A stretch of 64,000 nt of DNA from Scytalidium lignicola (taxonomy: Eukaryota; Ascomycota; Leotiomycetes), in contig NCSJ02000006.1 of NCBI GenBank assembly GCA_002812745.2, forward strand, positions 1 to 64,000, written 5' to 3'. Of the stretch, positions 47,697 through 60,876 are shown in pieces. The notes under the pieces are model-generated. The model saw only the letters and a program-made list of their open reading frames with translations. It was not told the DNA's origin and did not search any database. The translations under genes and the position numbers were made by a program. Positions within the stretch are counted from its first letter, which is position 1, and the number at the start of each line of letters is the position of its first letter.

Positions 47697-48834
47697 CACA
47701 AACCAAGCATCTCCGGTAAAATTGCGGAGGTCTGATTTATTTATTGCCTTCGTTATTGGGGGATTCAGTCGTAGCTGACCTTGTCAGAGTTCGGATCTCC
47801 AAGTTTTGAACGCAAAACTTCTCATCATGTGCCGGACACCGATCTTTCATCACGGGTTTTCCAATAATTCCATGCCTTAAATAGGTTTGATCCCAAGCCT
47901 CGCCTTTTGACGTGCAGCCAAAGGTCCAAGTCGACTACCAAGCATTTGGGATCGACTGTTTGCTAAAAGAATTGGCGTTCCTGCTTCATCAGTAGCCAGC
48001 CAGGACGAGGCTATCCTTCTAGAAGCCCTGCCCTGCCTCGTTCGGTGCATATTTCGTTCCAGTTTCTTTGCCAATCGTTCGTTTGATCGGCTTCATAGGA
48101 AAGCACATGCAACGAAATTCTCCTAGACGGTCAAATCTGAGGTTCATGGGATATGCTCGATGATAAATAGGATAACTAGACTCAATTCATTGATATAATT
48201 TCGGGAAGAAAACGGAGGCCATGGTTCACATCGCGTCCCATCGTCTAATAGCGCAATCAGAGCATCTAGGCCAACAAAGGCCAACACAAATTGAATGCAA
48301 TATCCTTCGTATCCAAATAGTGAAATGATGGCGTGAGAGAGAAGGAAGGAGGAGGACTACTTGAGCCTCGCTTCTATCTATTCATAACTCATCGCACACG
48401 CGACGTTGATCGTAAATATTTCTGCAAAAACCTAGGTTATTGACAGTTGAAGTGGGTGTACTTATGTACATGTAGCTGGAGGTGCAGGGCGTTTGGCGTT
48501 CCTCGCCTTGGTAATTAACACCAGACGAAGCTCGGGCCACCAGCATATCGATAGACGCTGCAAACATTGAAGCACATTTCTCAATTCTATAACACCATTT
48601 GCTAGGCATTCGCAAACCAGCCTTGTCCCAGGACACAGGAAGATTGTTCAGTCCAGCAGATTTTGTCTGTTGACAGCGGCTATTTCAGATGCATATTCCT
48701 GCTGTCACTCAATCGTATTCCTACTGGCACTTTATGCGGAATCCCTAAACATTACGAATGTGGGGGCACGAACTGCAGTCTAGAAATCATACAAGAACCT
48801 ACGATCCGGTCTGAGCAGANCGGGGTCGCTCACA

Positions 48835-51800
48835 ATGGAGCGCCAGAGGAAGAGTTAGTGCATCGATATATCTGGGCTGGAGGCACCTGGTGGCTGACTT
48901 TTTTACAGGAGAGCTGAGAGAGTTGAATGCTCGCGCATGGGATGGAGAGAAGGGTTAGTAGACATGTGTTAAAACCTTCTTTTCGGCTCTGACTCTATAT
49001 TACAGATATTTTTGAAGTGAACAAGTCTTTGGATTCTTCCCTGAAGAAAAATACCGCCTTCATCAAGCGCTTACGAACCGCGATTACTGCAACAACACTA
49101 AGTACCTTTATTCAAGAAATTCGAACCCTCAGCCTACACAAGTATCTATCCGAGATCATATCCGCATGTTATGAAGGACTTTGTAAGCTGAAGTCGCCCG
49201 GAGAGATAGATGCCGGGGTAGAGATAGTCAGCGCATTGCATCAGCGTTTTGGGCCTGCCGAGTTTACGGAGGCACTAGGTTGGCTTGTTGGGAAGGGATT
49301 GGCCACTCCAGATAAGTCGTTGCTTAAGAATCTAGCTGTCGATGCTAGAGAAAGGGAGGAGAAAGAACGAATCACCCGTCAAAGAGTTCTACTGAGGGTT
49401 GTGACAGAACTGTGGCTTGTCGGTGCATTGAGAACATTAGATGACGTTACTCGGCCCGACGATGCTTTGAGAGGTAAAGAATCGCTGTCAGGAACAGCTA
49501 TCAAAGCAGTAGATGCTAAAGCGAAAGCCAACGGAGTGGACAAAGGAGGAGGAGCCGAACCGTTCCCTCTTGAAGTCCTCAAGGATCTCCTCGGTCATGA
49601 CAGAGATCATGCTAACCTTCCATTACTTGTTGTCTTTGTGAAAACATTCGGTTGGGATATATTGGGAATAAAAGATGCTGCTGCAGAAGGACGCAAAACT
49701 GTTCAGGAGGATGGCGCAACAAAAACTTCAAAGTGTACATCGGAAGGCGAAGAAGGATCTATTGAAACGCCAGAACTGATAGCGGGTACAGCAGACGATC
49801 TCCCCCTGGCACCACCTGAACTTCAGGAAAGGTTTCGGAACATCCTAAAGCGATATTTTGAAGATGTCAAGGCTCATCTTATCCGGGACCAGGAAGCGAT
49901 TTCGAAGCAAGCCAGGAAAGATGCGGAGGCCTATGTCAAGTCTGGCCAGGTGTTTGAGGATAGACAAGCCAACTACGAGAAAGTTGTGAAGGCTCAAGAG
50001 CGCCTTGTCTCGAACGCACAGGTCCTTGCGGATGCGATTTGTGGGGAAATGCCCGATCTGAAGGACACTGAGGACACCTCAACTTCTGGTTCCGGAGGCA
50101 TTGGTCTGGTCAAAGCTGGAGAATATCTTCGAGGCGAAGGTGATGGTAGTGGTATTTGGGAAGATGAAGAAGAAAGGAGATTTTATGAAAATCTGGTCGA
50201 CCTGAAAGGGAAAGTTCCTGGGATGCTACTCGAGGACGGAAAGAAGAAAAAGCCCGACACGGATGAGCAGGTTGGGAAAAAGGTCGAAACATCCGAGACT
50301 ACCACGACTGAGTCTGCTAAACCTACCGATGACGATCAGTCAACGGCCATTGCAAATAAGACCATAGGAGCTCAGGTTGATGCTTTACTTGCACGACTTC
50401 CGGATCTAGTCACCAAGGATTTGATCGATCAGACAGCCATAGACTTCTGCTTCTTAAATTCGAAAGCTTCTCGAAATCGCTTAATAAAAGCGGTCCAAGA
50501 GGTTCCCAAAGGTCGCAGTGATCTTCTTCCTTCGTATTCTCGACTTGTTGCAACACTAGGCAGATATATGCCAGACATCACAAAAGGACTTGTTGATCAT
50601 CTCGATCAAGAGTTTCGGAGTCTCCAACGTCGCAAGGAAAAGGAATTCTTGGGACAAGCTCGTCTTGGCAATATTCGATATCTCGCAGAATTAACAAAAT
50701 TTGGTGCAGTGCCCGAACATGTCATCTTCCACTGCCTGAAAGTCGCCCTCGATGATTTCTCGAGGATGAACATTGAAATTATCTGTAACCTGCTCGAGAA
50801 TTGTGGTAGATATCTTCTTCGTAATCCAGAAACCTCGCCACGGATGGCGTCCTTCTTGGAGACGTTGAAACGCAAAAAGGCGGCGTTACACATTGGGCAA
50901 CAAGAGCGTATGCTTATTGAGAACGCTATTTACTACGTTGATCCCCCAGTCCGAGCGGCTATCCAGCAGAAAGAAAGAACACCTATGGAATTATTTATTC
51001 GCAAGCTTGTCTACTCCGATATGAACAATCGTAACTATACGAGGGTTCTCAAGCAAATCAGGAGACTCCATTGGGAAGAAAAAGATGTGAGTGACTATTG
51101 TTGTTATCTAATGAGTTAAGCTAATAGAACTTAGGTTGTCATGGTCTTAGAGAAGGTATTCTCAAAGCCGTGGAAGGTCAAGTACGGAAATATTAATCTT
51201 CTGGCGATCCTTGCAAGCGCACTTTATCGATATCACCAAGACTTTATCACTAGTGTCATTGATAATCTCCTCGAATACATCACAGTCGGTCTAGAACAGA
51301 ATGACTTCAAGTTTAACCAGCGTCGAATTGCGGAAGTCAAGTACCTTGGAGAGCTGTACAATTATCGTATGGTGGACCATCCTATTATTTTTGATACTTT
51401 GTATCGAATTATGACCTTTGGCCACGGTAAATATGAACCAAATTATCTTGATAGACTAATGGCTAATAAATTCTATAGGCGGCCCCCCTATTCCTGGTCA
51501 CCTGAATCCTTTCGACATGCCAGATGACTTCTTTCGTATCCGCCTAGTAGCTACCTTACTCGAGACGTGCGGGATCNTTTTTCAACCGTGGTGCTGCAGG
51601 CAAGAAGCTAGATTACTTCTTATCTTTCTTCCAGGTGATGATTTTGTAATAACCTTCTTTATATATTGGTCTAACCGAGATTAGTATTATATCTATACGA
51701 AAGATGTCCTTCCAATGGATATTGAATTTATAGTTCAAGATGTTTTCGCTTTGACCAGGCCTCAGTGGAAGCTAGCCTCAAATTTGGAAGAATCTAGTCG

Positions 51801-52983
51801 CGTATTCCAGTTAGCTATGGCCCAAGACCAAAAGTCTGCAGGTCTTGACAAAGCTGCTGAGCCGGAAGAACCGGATAGCGATGGATCTACCGACGATGGT
51901 ATGGGAGATGGTGATGTTGACGTGGAGACAGCCGATCATGATGGCGACGAAGAAGAAAGTACAGCAACAGGCGATGAAAGCGATGTCAGTATCTAAACCG
52001 ATTACTATTTTCTCTTGCTAATCTGAGTTTAGGTCGACGCTGCTGGTGATGCTGAACGATCCGCTCGCGAGACTGATTCAGAGGAAGAGGCTATAGTAGT
52101 CACAAGAGAGGAAGAAGAAGTCGACCCTGAAGCAGAGGCTGAGTTTGAGCGTGAGTATGCTAAGATGATGGCTGAGAGTTTAGAGTCCCGAAAGTTCGAG
52201 CGTAAGGCTACCTTCGATGTACCACTTCCCTTGAGACGCAAAGATGGCCACACACCTGCCTCAAATGAAGCTTTAGGTGAGGATACTGTGAATGACGAGG
52301 GTGCTGGAAGTGGTACCATGGCATTCTCACTTCTCACAAAGCGTGGCAATCGCCAGCAGGTAAGTTCTGCTCCTCCTTAGGTTTTAGCTTAGTGGAATGA
52401 CTGACAACGTAAACTTGCAGACCAAGACAGTTTCCTTACCATCCGACTCCTCATTTGCAATCGCTATGAAGACCCAACAAGCTGCGGAACGAGAGGAACA
52501 ACAACGCATTAAGAATCTAGTTCTGAATTACGATCTCACCCGTGAAGGCGATGATCAAGATGGTGATTAACTACTCCCTTTGTTTCTAATTCAAATTCTA
52601 ATGGATACCAAACAGGTCTTGATAATGTTCCTTCACCAATTGGTTACGGCAGACCTGATAAGTTCAACAATGCCCGCGGGGGACAACGATCTAGGAAATT
52701 GCAGCTTAGTGATGTTGATTGGTATGACCCCAAGAAATACTCTAGATCTCCAGTTCAGTATCATGATCATAACTCTACTCCTGGTTTTTCCCATATTCCA
52801 AGATTAGCCGCTCTAATACCCCCTGATCGGAATATCAATGCCTACGCTGCCGCCTCAAGTAGGGGACCGGCGGTGAAAACGACACAAGGTTACCATATTA
52901 GTGTTGGTAGACCTGATGAACGAAACGACGCAACAGACTACAAATGTTCTTCAACGTCCAAAGCCTTAAGTCCGAAGGCATGA
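48835..52983 (+). CDS. UPF2: Nonsense-mediated decay factor Upf2 (Nmd2)
   Basis: Nine exons: 48835-48853 (19 nt), 48909-48953, 49006-51086, 51135-51426, 51479-51634, 51685-51984, 52033-52359, 52421-52562 and 52616-52983; about 1242 aa. The first two short exons give MERQRKRELRELNARAWDGE, the standard Upf2 opening. Three MIF4G domains follow (near 30-240, 465-680 and 690-870), then a very acidic Asp/Glu region and a C-terminal Upf1-binding region around KATFDVPLPLRRKDG and SFAIAMKTQQAAEREEQQRI. The N at 51577 adds one base in a T run; removing it restores the frame TCGIFFNRGAAGKKLDYF. The last intron is optional: reading through it stops at 52570, while splicing yields a tail with RSRKLQLSDVDWY. 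Upf2 bridges Upf1 and Upf3 in cytoplasmic mRNA decay. Confidence 0.92.
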
Positions 52984-53807
52984 GTGACCCTTTTAGACAT
53001 CGAGCCAACTGCTANTTTTTTTTTCTCGCGTTTATACCACTTATATCGGGAAGTAGTGCTGATGATAACCCCTTCTGGGCCGATAGGACATGATAGCAGT
53101 TCAGTGGTTGTGGTGATCAGAGACAATCTCCTTGATTGCTACTAACTTACAATTCTCTACCGATTAAATCTATCATTGAACTCTCGACTCTGGACTACGT
53201 CCTTCTCAGAGAGCGCCTCAAATCAGACCGAGCCAATGGGCAACCAATCGAAAACGTTGCCTAACGTAAGAACGTCATGCGCAATATTCAGATCGCCGAT
53301 GGTGAGCGTATCTTGAGGGTTAAGGGTATGGTTGTGACAGATCGATTTATCATTAATTGAAATCGGATTGTAGGCGTGGGAAGCGAAGTTTGGGGCTAGT
53401 TTCTGTGGTGCTAAAATACGACCTTTGAGTTTCCAAAAGGGCTGAATGGAAGGGGCTATCAAAGTAATTCCTAACTCATTTGCCAACTACGCTCTCGCTA
53501 CACAGACTAAAATTAATGGAATCAAATTTGCTAATTGCAGTATCATCATTCTCTAAAGTGTTACAGAACATGTTTTCATTTCTATCATTCGTAGTAACTA
53601 TCTATGGACGTTTTATCAGTTCTCAGAAGAAATCCGATATCCGAGTCTTTGTAAAAAGTAAGCATAAGCACCGATTACTGTGACTAGAAAGTTCCAAGGT
53701 CAACCAATTCATCCATGCGAAATCCCAATGTACCCGTCCCCACTCCTAGTCTACCGTTTCGGTTTTCATTAAAATGCTGTAGCTCGTTTTAAGCCCGAAC
53801 CTTATCT
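52984..53807. other. Convergent 3' flanks
   Basis: 824 bases between converging genes, with an N at 53015 before a T run. An 87-codon minus-strand frame at 53223-53486 has no recognisable features and is not called. Confidence 0.55.
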
Positions 53808-56280
53808 TCACTTATCCTCCGGTTCACCAGCCTCTTCTGTTGTCGCAGGAGCATCGGTCATCTCTTCCTCTTTGTTCTGCGCTTCTTGTGCCAGTGCAGC
53901 TTGCTTGGCTGCTTCTGCCTGTTCTCTCTTCCTTGCAGCTTCGGCTTCAGCCGCTGCTTGAGCTGCTTGACGCTCTTGCTCAACTTTGTCGAAGTAGCGT
54001 TGGACAATTGGACCAGCGACTGCTCGGATCTCGTCCATCTTGGCTACGTAGACGGCCTTAGTGGCATCCTCACCCTCATCATAAAGCCAATCCTACTTTT
54101 TGGTTACTATTTGATTTCAGATAATTGAATAGTAGTAAAACTTACCTCACTAGCCTCAAGCTTAGCCTTAAGCTTCGTCTTCTCATCCTCGCTGGCGAAT
54201 TCAGAGTATTGATCGTCAATCTTATTTCGCATTTCGTAGATATAGGTCTCAAGCTCGTTCTTCTTTTCTTCGGTGTCTGCAACTAGCTTATCTTCCATAG
54301 CCATGGAGTTCTCTAGTTCTTTGGAGGAATCTTTAACAGCCTGGTCCATTGAAGCAGTTCCAGATACGATAGGGAGATCGCCTTTTCGAACTTGCTTCTT
54401 AACCTTTCGCGTCTTAGGTTTCTCAGACTCGGTCTCCATTGCCTTAAAGGGAGGTGTCAGTAACGTGTCTCCCAGGCGGGGGCGTTTTGTTGCAGGTTCA
54501 TCTTCAATGGACGTTTGAACTTGCTGCAAAGGGGAAGGAAGATTAAATTGACTCACATCTGGATCCTTCTTCTCTGCATCCTTTTCCTCTGGTATAGGCT
54601 CTTCAACCTCTACATCCTCTACATAATAGCCTTGCTCAACATTTAAAATTCCGTGCAAGTTCAAGCGAGCCTTCAGTTTGCAGATCATGAAGTCGTCCTT
54701 AGAGTCTGCCTTAACACCCTTAACCGAGAAGCGACCAATCCATGGGTTTATCTTGCCAGGGAGTTGCTCGGGCTTGCAATACTTAGCCTCAAGATTGAAC
54801 GGCTCTTTCCGGTAGAAGGTAAGAATCTTTGTCGACGGCATAACATTTCCCTTATTGAAAACCGTGAGGCTAGTATCTTCGTCTGGAATATCTGGCGACT
54901 TCTCCCAAGTGAATTCGATTGGATAGTTAACAATATCGTGGATAGCGAAATCTCTGACACGGAAAACTGGTGAGAGAATAGCACAGCTAAAGGCACATCC
55001 TCGAGCAACAGCCTCATCCTGGTTAAGGGTGAAAGAGAGTGATTTGCCGAAGAACTTCTGAATGCGCTCTTTCAAGGCAGGTACCCGTGTAGAGCCTCCG
55101 ACAAGCTCAATTATATCAATATCCTCGACCTTCAACTTGGCATCGGCCAAAGCCTGTTCCAGAGGAATATGAACACGCTTCAGCAGTGGCTCAACTAGGG
55201 CCTCCATCTCCTCACGTGTCATCATGGCGGTGACATCGATATCGTTCATCAAAGATTCAATGTTTAGAGGGGCCTGTGAGTTGGCCGACAAAATCTTCTT
55301 CATCTTCTCAGCTGCGGCGGCAACACGGACCATTGCTTTAGGATTGCTCTTGATATCAATCTTGTATCTCTCTTTGAACTCTTTAGCGAAGTGTTCAACT
55401 AAAGCCTTGTCGAAATCCCGGCCTCCAAAGTGACGATCATATGCAGTAGCTTTAACAGCCAACTCTCCCTTTCGAAACTCAACAATCGAACAGGTGTAGT
55501 TGCTGTGTCCAATATCAATAAATGCCACCCGTCTTGGCTTCTCTTCTGCAGTTGGAAGATCGAGCTTGGTGATACCATAACCGAGAGCTGCCGCTGTGGT
55601 GTCATTCATGAGGCGAAGCAACTTTAGACCAACGATCTCTGCAGCATCCATAAGACTTCTTCGTTGGATATCAGTGAACCAGGCTGGAACACTAAGAACT
55701 ATGTCCGATACCGGTTGCTTTAATTCCGCTGCAGCCGTTTGTTTGATCTTACTCAAGAACATAGATACAAGTTGTGTGGAGGTGAATTTTTCCTTCTTGC
55801 CTAGATATGTGACTTCGGCACCAACCTCTCCATTCATATCGATTAGTGGAGCGGAGACATAGTCTTGCTCAATCTGAACATCTGGGTCTTTCGAGGAGCG
55901 TCCCGCTATCCTCTTCAGTGAGCCGACAGTATTTTTAAGGTTAGAGATCTCTTGTGTTTTTGCAGGCTCTCCCAGATAACGAGATTTTGGGCCAAAGCCA
56001 ACTAAGGATCTGATATATAATTAGTCACCATCATATCTTAGAGCTAGTGTAAATGAAACTTACGGTGTAGCCCGATTTGAGACTTCATTAGTTATCTGCC
56101 GAAAAAAGTCAGTACGTCAGGATCAAGTCAAGACCATTTATACATACCACATCAACACCGCGGTTTCGAGCTACCGCAATGACGGTATTGAGCGTCCCGA
56201 AGTCGACACCAACAACTAGGAGAATTAGTTAGATCTCTAGAGATGAGGGAATCACTGGGCTGTGTTTACATACCACTCAT
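53808..56280 (-). CDS. Hsp110-class chaperone Hsp88 (Sse1 orthologue)
   Basis: Five exons: 56280-56274 (7 nt), 56215-56148, 56095-56064 (32 nt), 56009-54146 and 54092-53808, with closed phases, 751 aa. The tiny first exon gives MSV, followed by VGVDFGTLNTVIAVARNRGV, the Hsp110 version of the ATP-binding loop. The ATPase domain spans about 1-385, with VAFIDIGHSNYTCSIVEF and IIELVGGSTRVPALKE. The extended substrate-binding part contains the acidic insertion typical of Hsp110, an RKVKKQVRKGDLPI element and a C-terminal Ala/Glu/Gln helix ending EEAGEPEDK. It acts as nucleotide-exchange factor for cytosolic Hsp70. The first four introns crowd the 5' end, as is common for this gene. Confidence 0.95.
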
Positions 56281-57069
56281 TTTCACTTATCGAACTTCTG
56301 CGCGATGCGGGGTTCAAATTTCCTTCAGTCGGGTACAGCAAAGAAATGCTGTAGTGAAACAGAATAGTAAATCAATAATTAGATTTAGGTTGTAACAGCA
56401 ATGAGATGTTACAGACTTGATAAATCCAGACTGTAAGTGTTGTGTTCTAAATTTTTCGAATGTTGTTGCGCGGGAGCGACTAGCCTGCCCCATGCGACCG
56501 CCCGGGTTTAACTTGGTTCTGATGAACAAACGATTCTTCCTGACGCTTCTCGACGATTCGATGGAACCTTGCAACAAGGCAAACAAAACACAGCCTCACT
56601 TTCTCTTCTTACTATCGCTTCAAAAACTTTCCTCTATGCAGCCACGCTCTAAAGGATCATTCTATTCGAAATACGTGGCGCTGTGAGACGCAATTGTTTG
56701 AAGGAGGCTGCAATCACGTGTGACTCGATAACGACATCGATAAGATGGAATAGGCTTAGCGCGTTTTGGTGGGGTTGTTTTAGTAGGGCATTTTGGAGGC
56801 ATTCCATGGAGGGGCAGCAAAAGCTAAAAAATATGCAGAAATCGGTTCGGTCAACTTATGTATATACACTCGCCTTCCTAAGATATGCTCTACTTATATT
56901 ACAGAGTAAATGGATAAAATAAAGTCTTTTATATACCCTCTTACTCTCTTATCAAAATTTTATTCCAACAGTCACATTATTAAATAGCAAATTTCACAAA
57001 TACATGACAGAATTTAGATACGTGCAATGTTCTCATTATAATTATTCTCAGATACCCCTGCATAGTTAT
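56281..57069. promoter_or_regulatory. Upstream region of Hsp88 gene
   Basis: 789 bases between the Hsp88 start and the 3' end of the chitin synthase gene on the same strand. It contains one candidate heat-shock element, listed separately. The part beyond 56700 is AT-rich and nondescript. Confidence 0.5.
56547..56559. promoter_or_regulatory. Candidate heat-shock element
   Basis: TTCTCGACGATTC has three alternating modules in 5-bp phase, TTC-GAC-TTC, with one mismatch to TTCnnGAAnnTTC. It lies 267 bases upstream of the Hsp88 start codon, a sensible place for Hsf1 control. Confidence 0.35.
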
Positions 57070-59761
57070 CTACACCCAGTAATTGTGGTTTTGTCGATAC
57101 CTTCTGTACTGTCTCCTGAACGGTGTTACTGATCTCTCTGTTGAAGGTTCTTCTTGTTTCTCTCCTGAGCCGTTCTTGTCTTGCTGAAGGCCGGCGTATG
57201 TGTTTTTACGGAATCCTGAAGCAATATACCTCTCATACAGCGAACCTGGAGAATCTCTAGAGCCAAGAGGGGCAGCAAAATACGACGTTGGAGGATGAGT
57301 CAAAAGCCTAACTGTATCAGATGGCTCTTGTGCTGCCTGTTCTTCTGGGGCATCATAAATCGCTGCCTCGGGCACATCCTCTTGAGAATAAGTTAAGAAC
57401 TCTGTTGTCTCTTTCCAGCCACTGTTTATGAGATCGATATCATCCATTTCGAAAGCTTCGACGGACTGACTTTGGCCTTTAATTCCGTAAGGACTAGCTG
57501 CAAAGTGTCGAGTTGCTTGAGCGATAGTATACTTCGTTCGATCTTCTTCTCCCATAATATTTGGTATCTGGCACGGTAAATATGATGAATTTATGTTGGT
57601 CTGGAGCACAGCATCTGGTGACATTTCTAGGTTGTTTTGATGTACACTTCTGGCTCCAGATTCCACCAGAGTTTCGTCTTTTTGTCTGTTCCATGTTTCT
57701 GTTGGTTTCTCTGGAATAGCAAAATGCCCTTCTATCTGCTGCGGAGGCTGTAACGGAACTGGGGTACGAGGCGTAATGAGTTCTTCATCCTCAACCTCCA
57801 TTGCATTTTTGAATGTTTCGGGTACGAGATTTAAACCATCTCCTGAATCCATAGCCTTATCAATGACTTGCTGAGATGCCATGTTCGCATCAGCTAAAGC
57901 TGCATCCACTCGAGGTCCGCCCCATGTTCGTTGGCCTGCAGTAAATATACCATAGATCATGTAATACCAATTTAAAAAAGGATTGATGACAAACATGATA
58001 GGATAAAGCCAGATCTTAAATCTCTTGAGTTTAATACCGAAGTAAATCATCATGAGCCAATTTAATCCAAGAGATATTGCAATGAAGCCTACCGGGAGGT
58101 CTTTGACTTTCTTTGTTGTAGTAATGATCGAAAGCAGCATAATGAAGAAAAGGAGTGCTGTTGTCCGTATTGTGTTCTGCATAAACCTTACTAGAGATAA
58201 GATCGGATATTGTCTCCAAATTCTCACGTCAGTTAACATGCATGCTTCATTGGTAATAAAACCCAAAAACCAACGTCGACGTTGTTTAACAAGAGATTTG
58301 AAGGTCTGGACAGCTTCAGTTTTGCAAAATGCAGAAGTGCACATTTGTATTTGGTAGCGTTTTTTGGCTCCAATCATAAACAGATGTGTAAGCCAACGAT
58401 CTTCCCCAAGATGGCACTTTCCATAATCAAAAAGATCTTGACACTGCTCTGCTTTATCTGCAAAATAATATTTGGCCATTCGACGAAATGCAGATAACCT
58501 TAGCATTGTCAAAGCCCCAGGTAAACATGTAACGGCCCCACAGCCTGATTCTACCGTTCGCTCAAAAAGTTGGCCATGAATGTATTCTATATCTTGCAGA
58601 AGAGTTATGAGACTGTGGGTTTTAGTTGTAGAAGTAATAACTCCAGTCATAGCTAGCATATTTTTTGAGTTTCCAGGACTCAGCTCCTATATAAAATCTC
58701 AGCAAATATAAAGGTGATTGTCACTTTGGAATTTACCATATCATAGACAAAATTTTGAAGACAAACCCGATCTAATATGCAATCTGAGTCAATGAATAGG
58801 ATAAATAGATCGTCATTATATCTCAGGTATTCGTTATAAACTCTGTCGATAAGCTTGAAAGTAGCTTTCTGGCAATGCCTTTTCCCTCCATGAATAAAAC
58901 GAGAAACCGTAATTCTGGCGTCCCGGTAAATCATGTCAATACTCTTCGGATAATATTCAAAAGTTAAAGGGACTCCAAGTCTTTCTATGGTTTTGAGGTA
59001 GAGCTCATCCTCGAGATCCCCATCAAATGAAAGGAACAAGTGGATGCATGAAGGCGGATAGTCACAGTCGACAACTGAGTTAATTGCTGTCAATAGGACG
59101 TCAACATCTTCTTTATAGCCTGTAAATCTGTTAGAAAGTTTCTCGGCCACGATATTGGTCAAGTTTAAACTTACATGGCATGGCAATTACAATCTTTGGA
59201 GCTGTATCTTCGTCCAGCATTTGCTTGATACGCTTTGTCCTTCCTAGGGAGTGTGTAACTAACTGATATATGCAGAACAGCCAGGGAATAGTTAGAAGAG
59301 CAGCGAAGGACCAAAAACCAAACCACTGGAGAAAATTGACCAGAGACAATGGGAAGTATTGCGTTATTTGGCTGGGAAGTGGCAGTGTAACGACCATAAT
59401 TGGCAAGTATATGATTCTAGAAATAAAAATCAATAAAAGTAATATATTTATCGATCTGCTCCACAACTACCTACCTCAAAGCGGCAAAAACTATTGTAAC
59501 TATCACTGCTAAAACCTTGATTGACCAATGCTCAGCCTTCTTGTAAACTTTGTAAAGACAGTATATAAATGCAGCAAGCCATAGAAACCATTCGAGGAAT
59601 GCTGCTATCATCACTGAGCCTACAATTGCGGTATATATAATCTAGAGAAAATTAATTTGTCAAAAAACCTCACAATAAGTATAAAATATGCACCCTGGTG
59701 ACAAAAAATAAATGCTCACATCCTTTACAAGCCATGGAGATGAGCTACTTTGGGACATCAT
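57070..59761 (-). CDS. Chitin synthase, probably class VI (ChsD-like)
   Basis: Five exons: 59761-59720, 59641-59475, 59416-59175, 59119-58737 and 58686-57070 (introns of 50-78 nt), 816 aa. Hydrophobic segments near the N-terminus (IIYTAIVGSVMIAAFLEWFL; VLAVIVTIVFAALRIIY; FLQWFGFWSFAALLTIPWLF) precede the GT2 catalytic region. That region has the spliced MPCYKEDVDVLLTA, FIDSDCILD (DxD), SGCGAVTCLPGALTMLR, GEDRW (about 372-376) and QRRRW (about 413-417). C-terminal membrane helices follow, then a 250-residue disordered tail. A myosin motor domain and a cytochrome b5 domain are absent, which excludes classes V and VII and class IV; class VI is from memory. It polymerises GlcNAc from UDP-GlcNAc at the plasma membrane. 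Two tandem ATGs open the frame; the upstream one is used. Confidence 0.88.
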
Positions 59762-60876
59762 CACTGGCAGGTAATAGAGCTGAATAGTATATCTCCGATT
59801 AAAATAAATATCCCGAAGTACTCAGTAAGAGGGACTATTGCAGGGACTCCTTCGGTTCTTTGCTGAATGTCGAGTTCATAGGACGCGGGACCCTGAACGG
59901 AGGCGCAGAATATTGCATGTGTTGGTATATATCATATATCTGCTCAAGGGAGAGTTCAAGTATCAGTCCTTTTGAAAGATAGGACGGATAAATAGCAGAT
60001 TGGCCGACATCTTCAAGACAATTTAGTGAGGTTAGATCGACGGCGAATCGCTTGATGACAACAGACTATGAATCAAGTAGAAAGCTTTCGAGTGTTTAAG
60101 GTGAATCAGAACTGATAACAAAGGAATGTAAATAATTGCCTGTAATAGAAAACTGGCGTAGAGATACAATCACTGCGAATGCAAGCACCCGAACTGCATG
60201 ACATGATGGCAGATGTAGAGCTTCTCGGCACCAATCCTAAGAAATATTATCATTCTTGAACGGATAGGAGTAAAAACACTAGCATTTGGACTTAAGGAGA
60301 ATATACCTGAGGATTAACAAAGAGATAACTAGGATGAAATTAGAGGTTCCATAGCAACCTAATTCAAGAGAACCTTATGCTTTGAATGAGAAGAGAATTA
60401 TTATAACCGTGAACCTCAATCTTCCTAGAAATTAACCATATCAATCGACAATGATAGCATATTAGCTCCTAGATTTACAGAAAGAAAGTCTCTAAAACGG
60501 GCAAATACGAAGGACAACATACTACTGTACGTGTAAAAGATCCTCGGTAAGCCAACTCGGGAGAAGTATAGTAAGTGGACTTAGCAAATAGCAAACTTCT
60601 TACCTAACCTAAACAGAGTGAAACTCAATACAAATACGAGATTTAATACAGTAAAGTCTTTTATATGCTTCTTTCAACGTATTCATATTTCATTTCATTA
60701 AGTTACTGACGTCTATCTACAACTTTTAATGCAAGGGCATAGTAATTATGTGCCATGAGAAAATGCAATGCCCCGATCCCCAGAAAATAAAAACGGAATA
60801 AACAATCTATGCAATACAGTGAATCGAAACATCCTTATTCATCCTTCATCTCTCATTCCCATCTCGTCTCATCCTC
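59762..60876. other. Non-coding stretch
   Basis: 1.1 AT-rich kb between the chitin synthase promoter and the 3' end of the eIF5B gene. No frame or site is convincing. Confidence 0.55.

Larger units (their letters stand above)
47168..48834. promoter_or_regulatory. Divergent intergenic region niaD / UPF2
   Basis: 1.67 kb between two divergent starts. The niaD-proximal part (47.5-47.7 kb) carries one NirA-type and three GATA-type sites listed separately. An N lies at 48820 just before the UPF2 start. Frames of 60-84 codons on either strand look random. Confidence 0.7.

Noticed and set aside
47877..48074. 65-codon minus-strand frame upstream of niaD
   Set aside because: Arg/Ala-rich chance frame in a promoter region, without splice or family support.
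53223..53486. 87-codon minus-strand frame
   Set aside because: No similarity that I recognise, and located between two convergent 3' ends.
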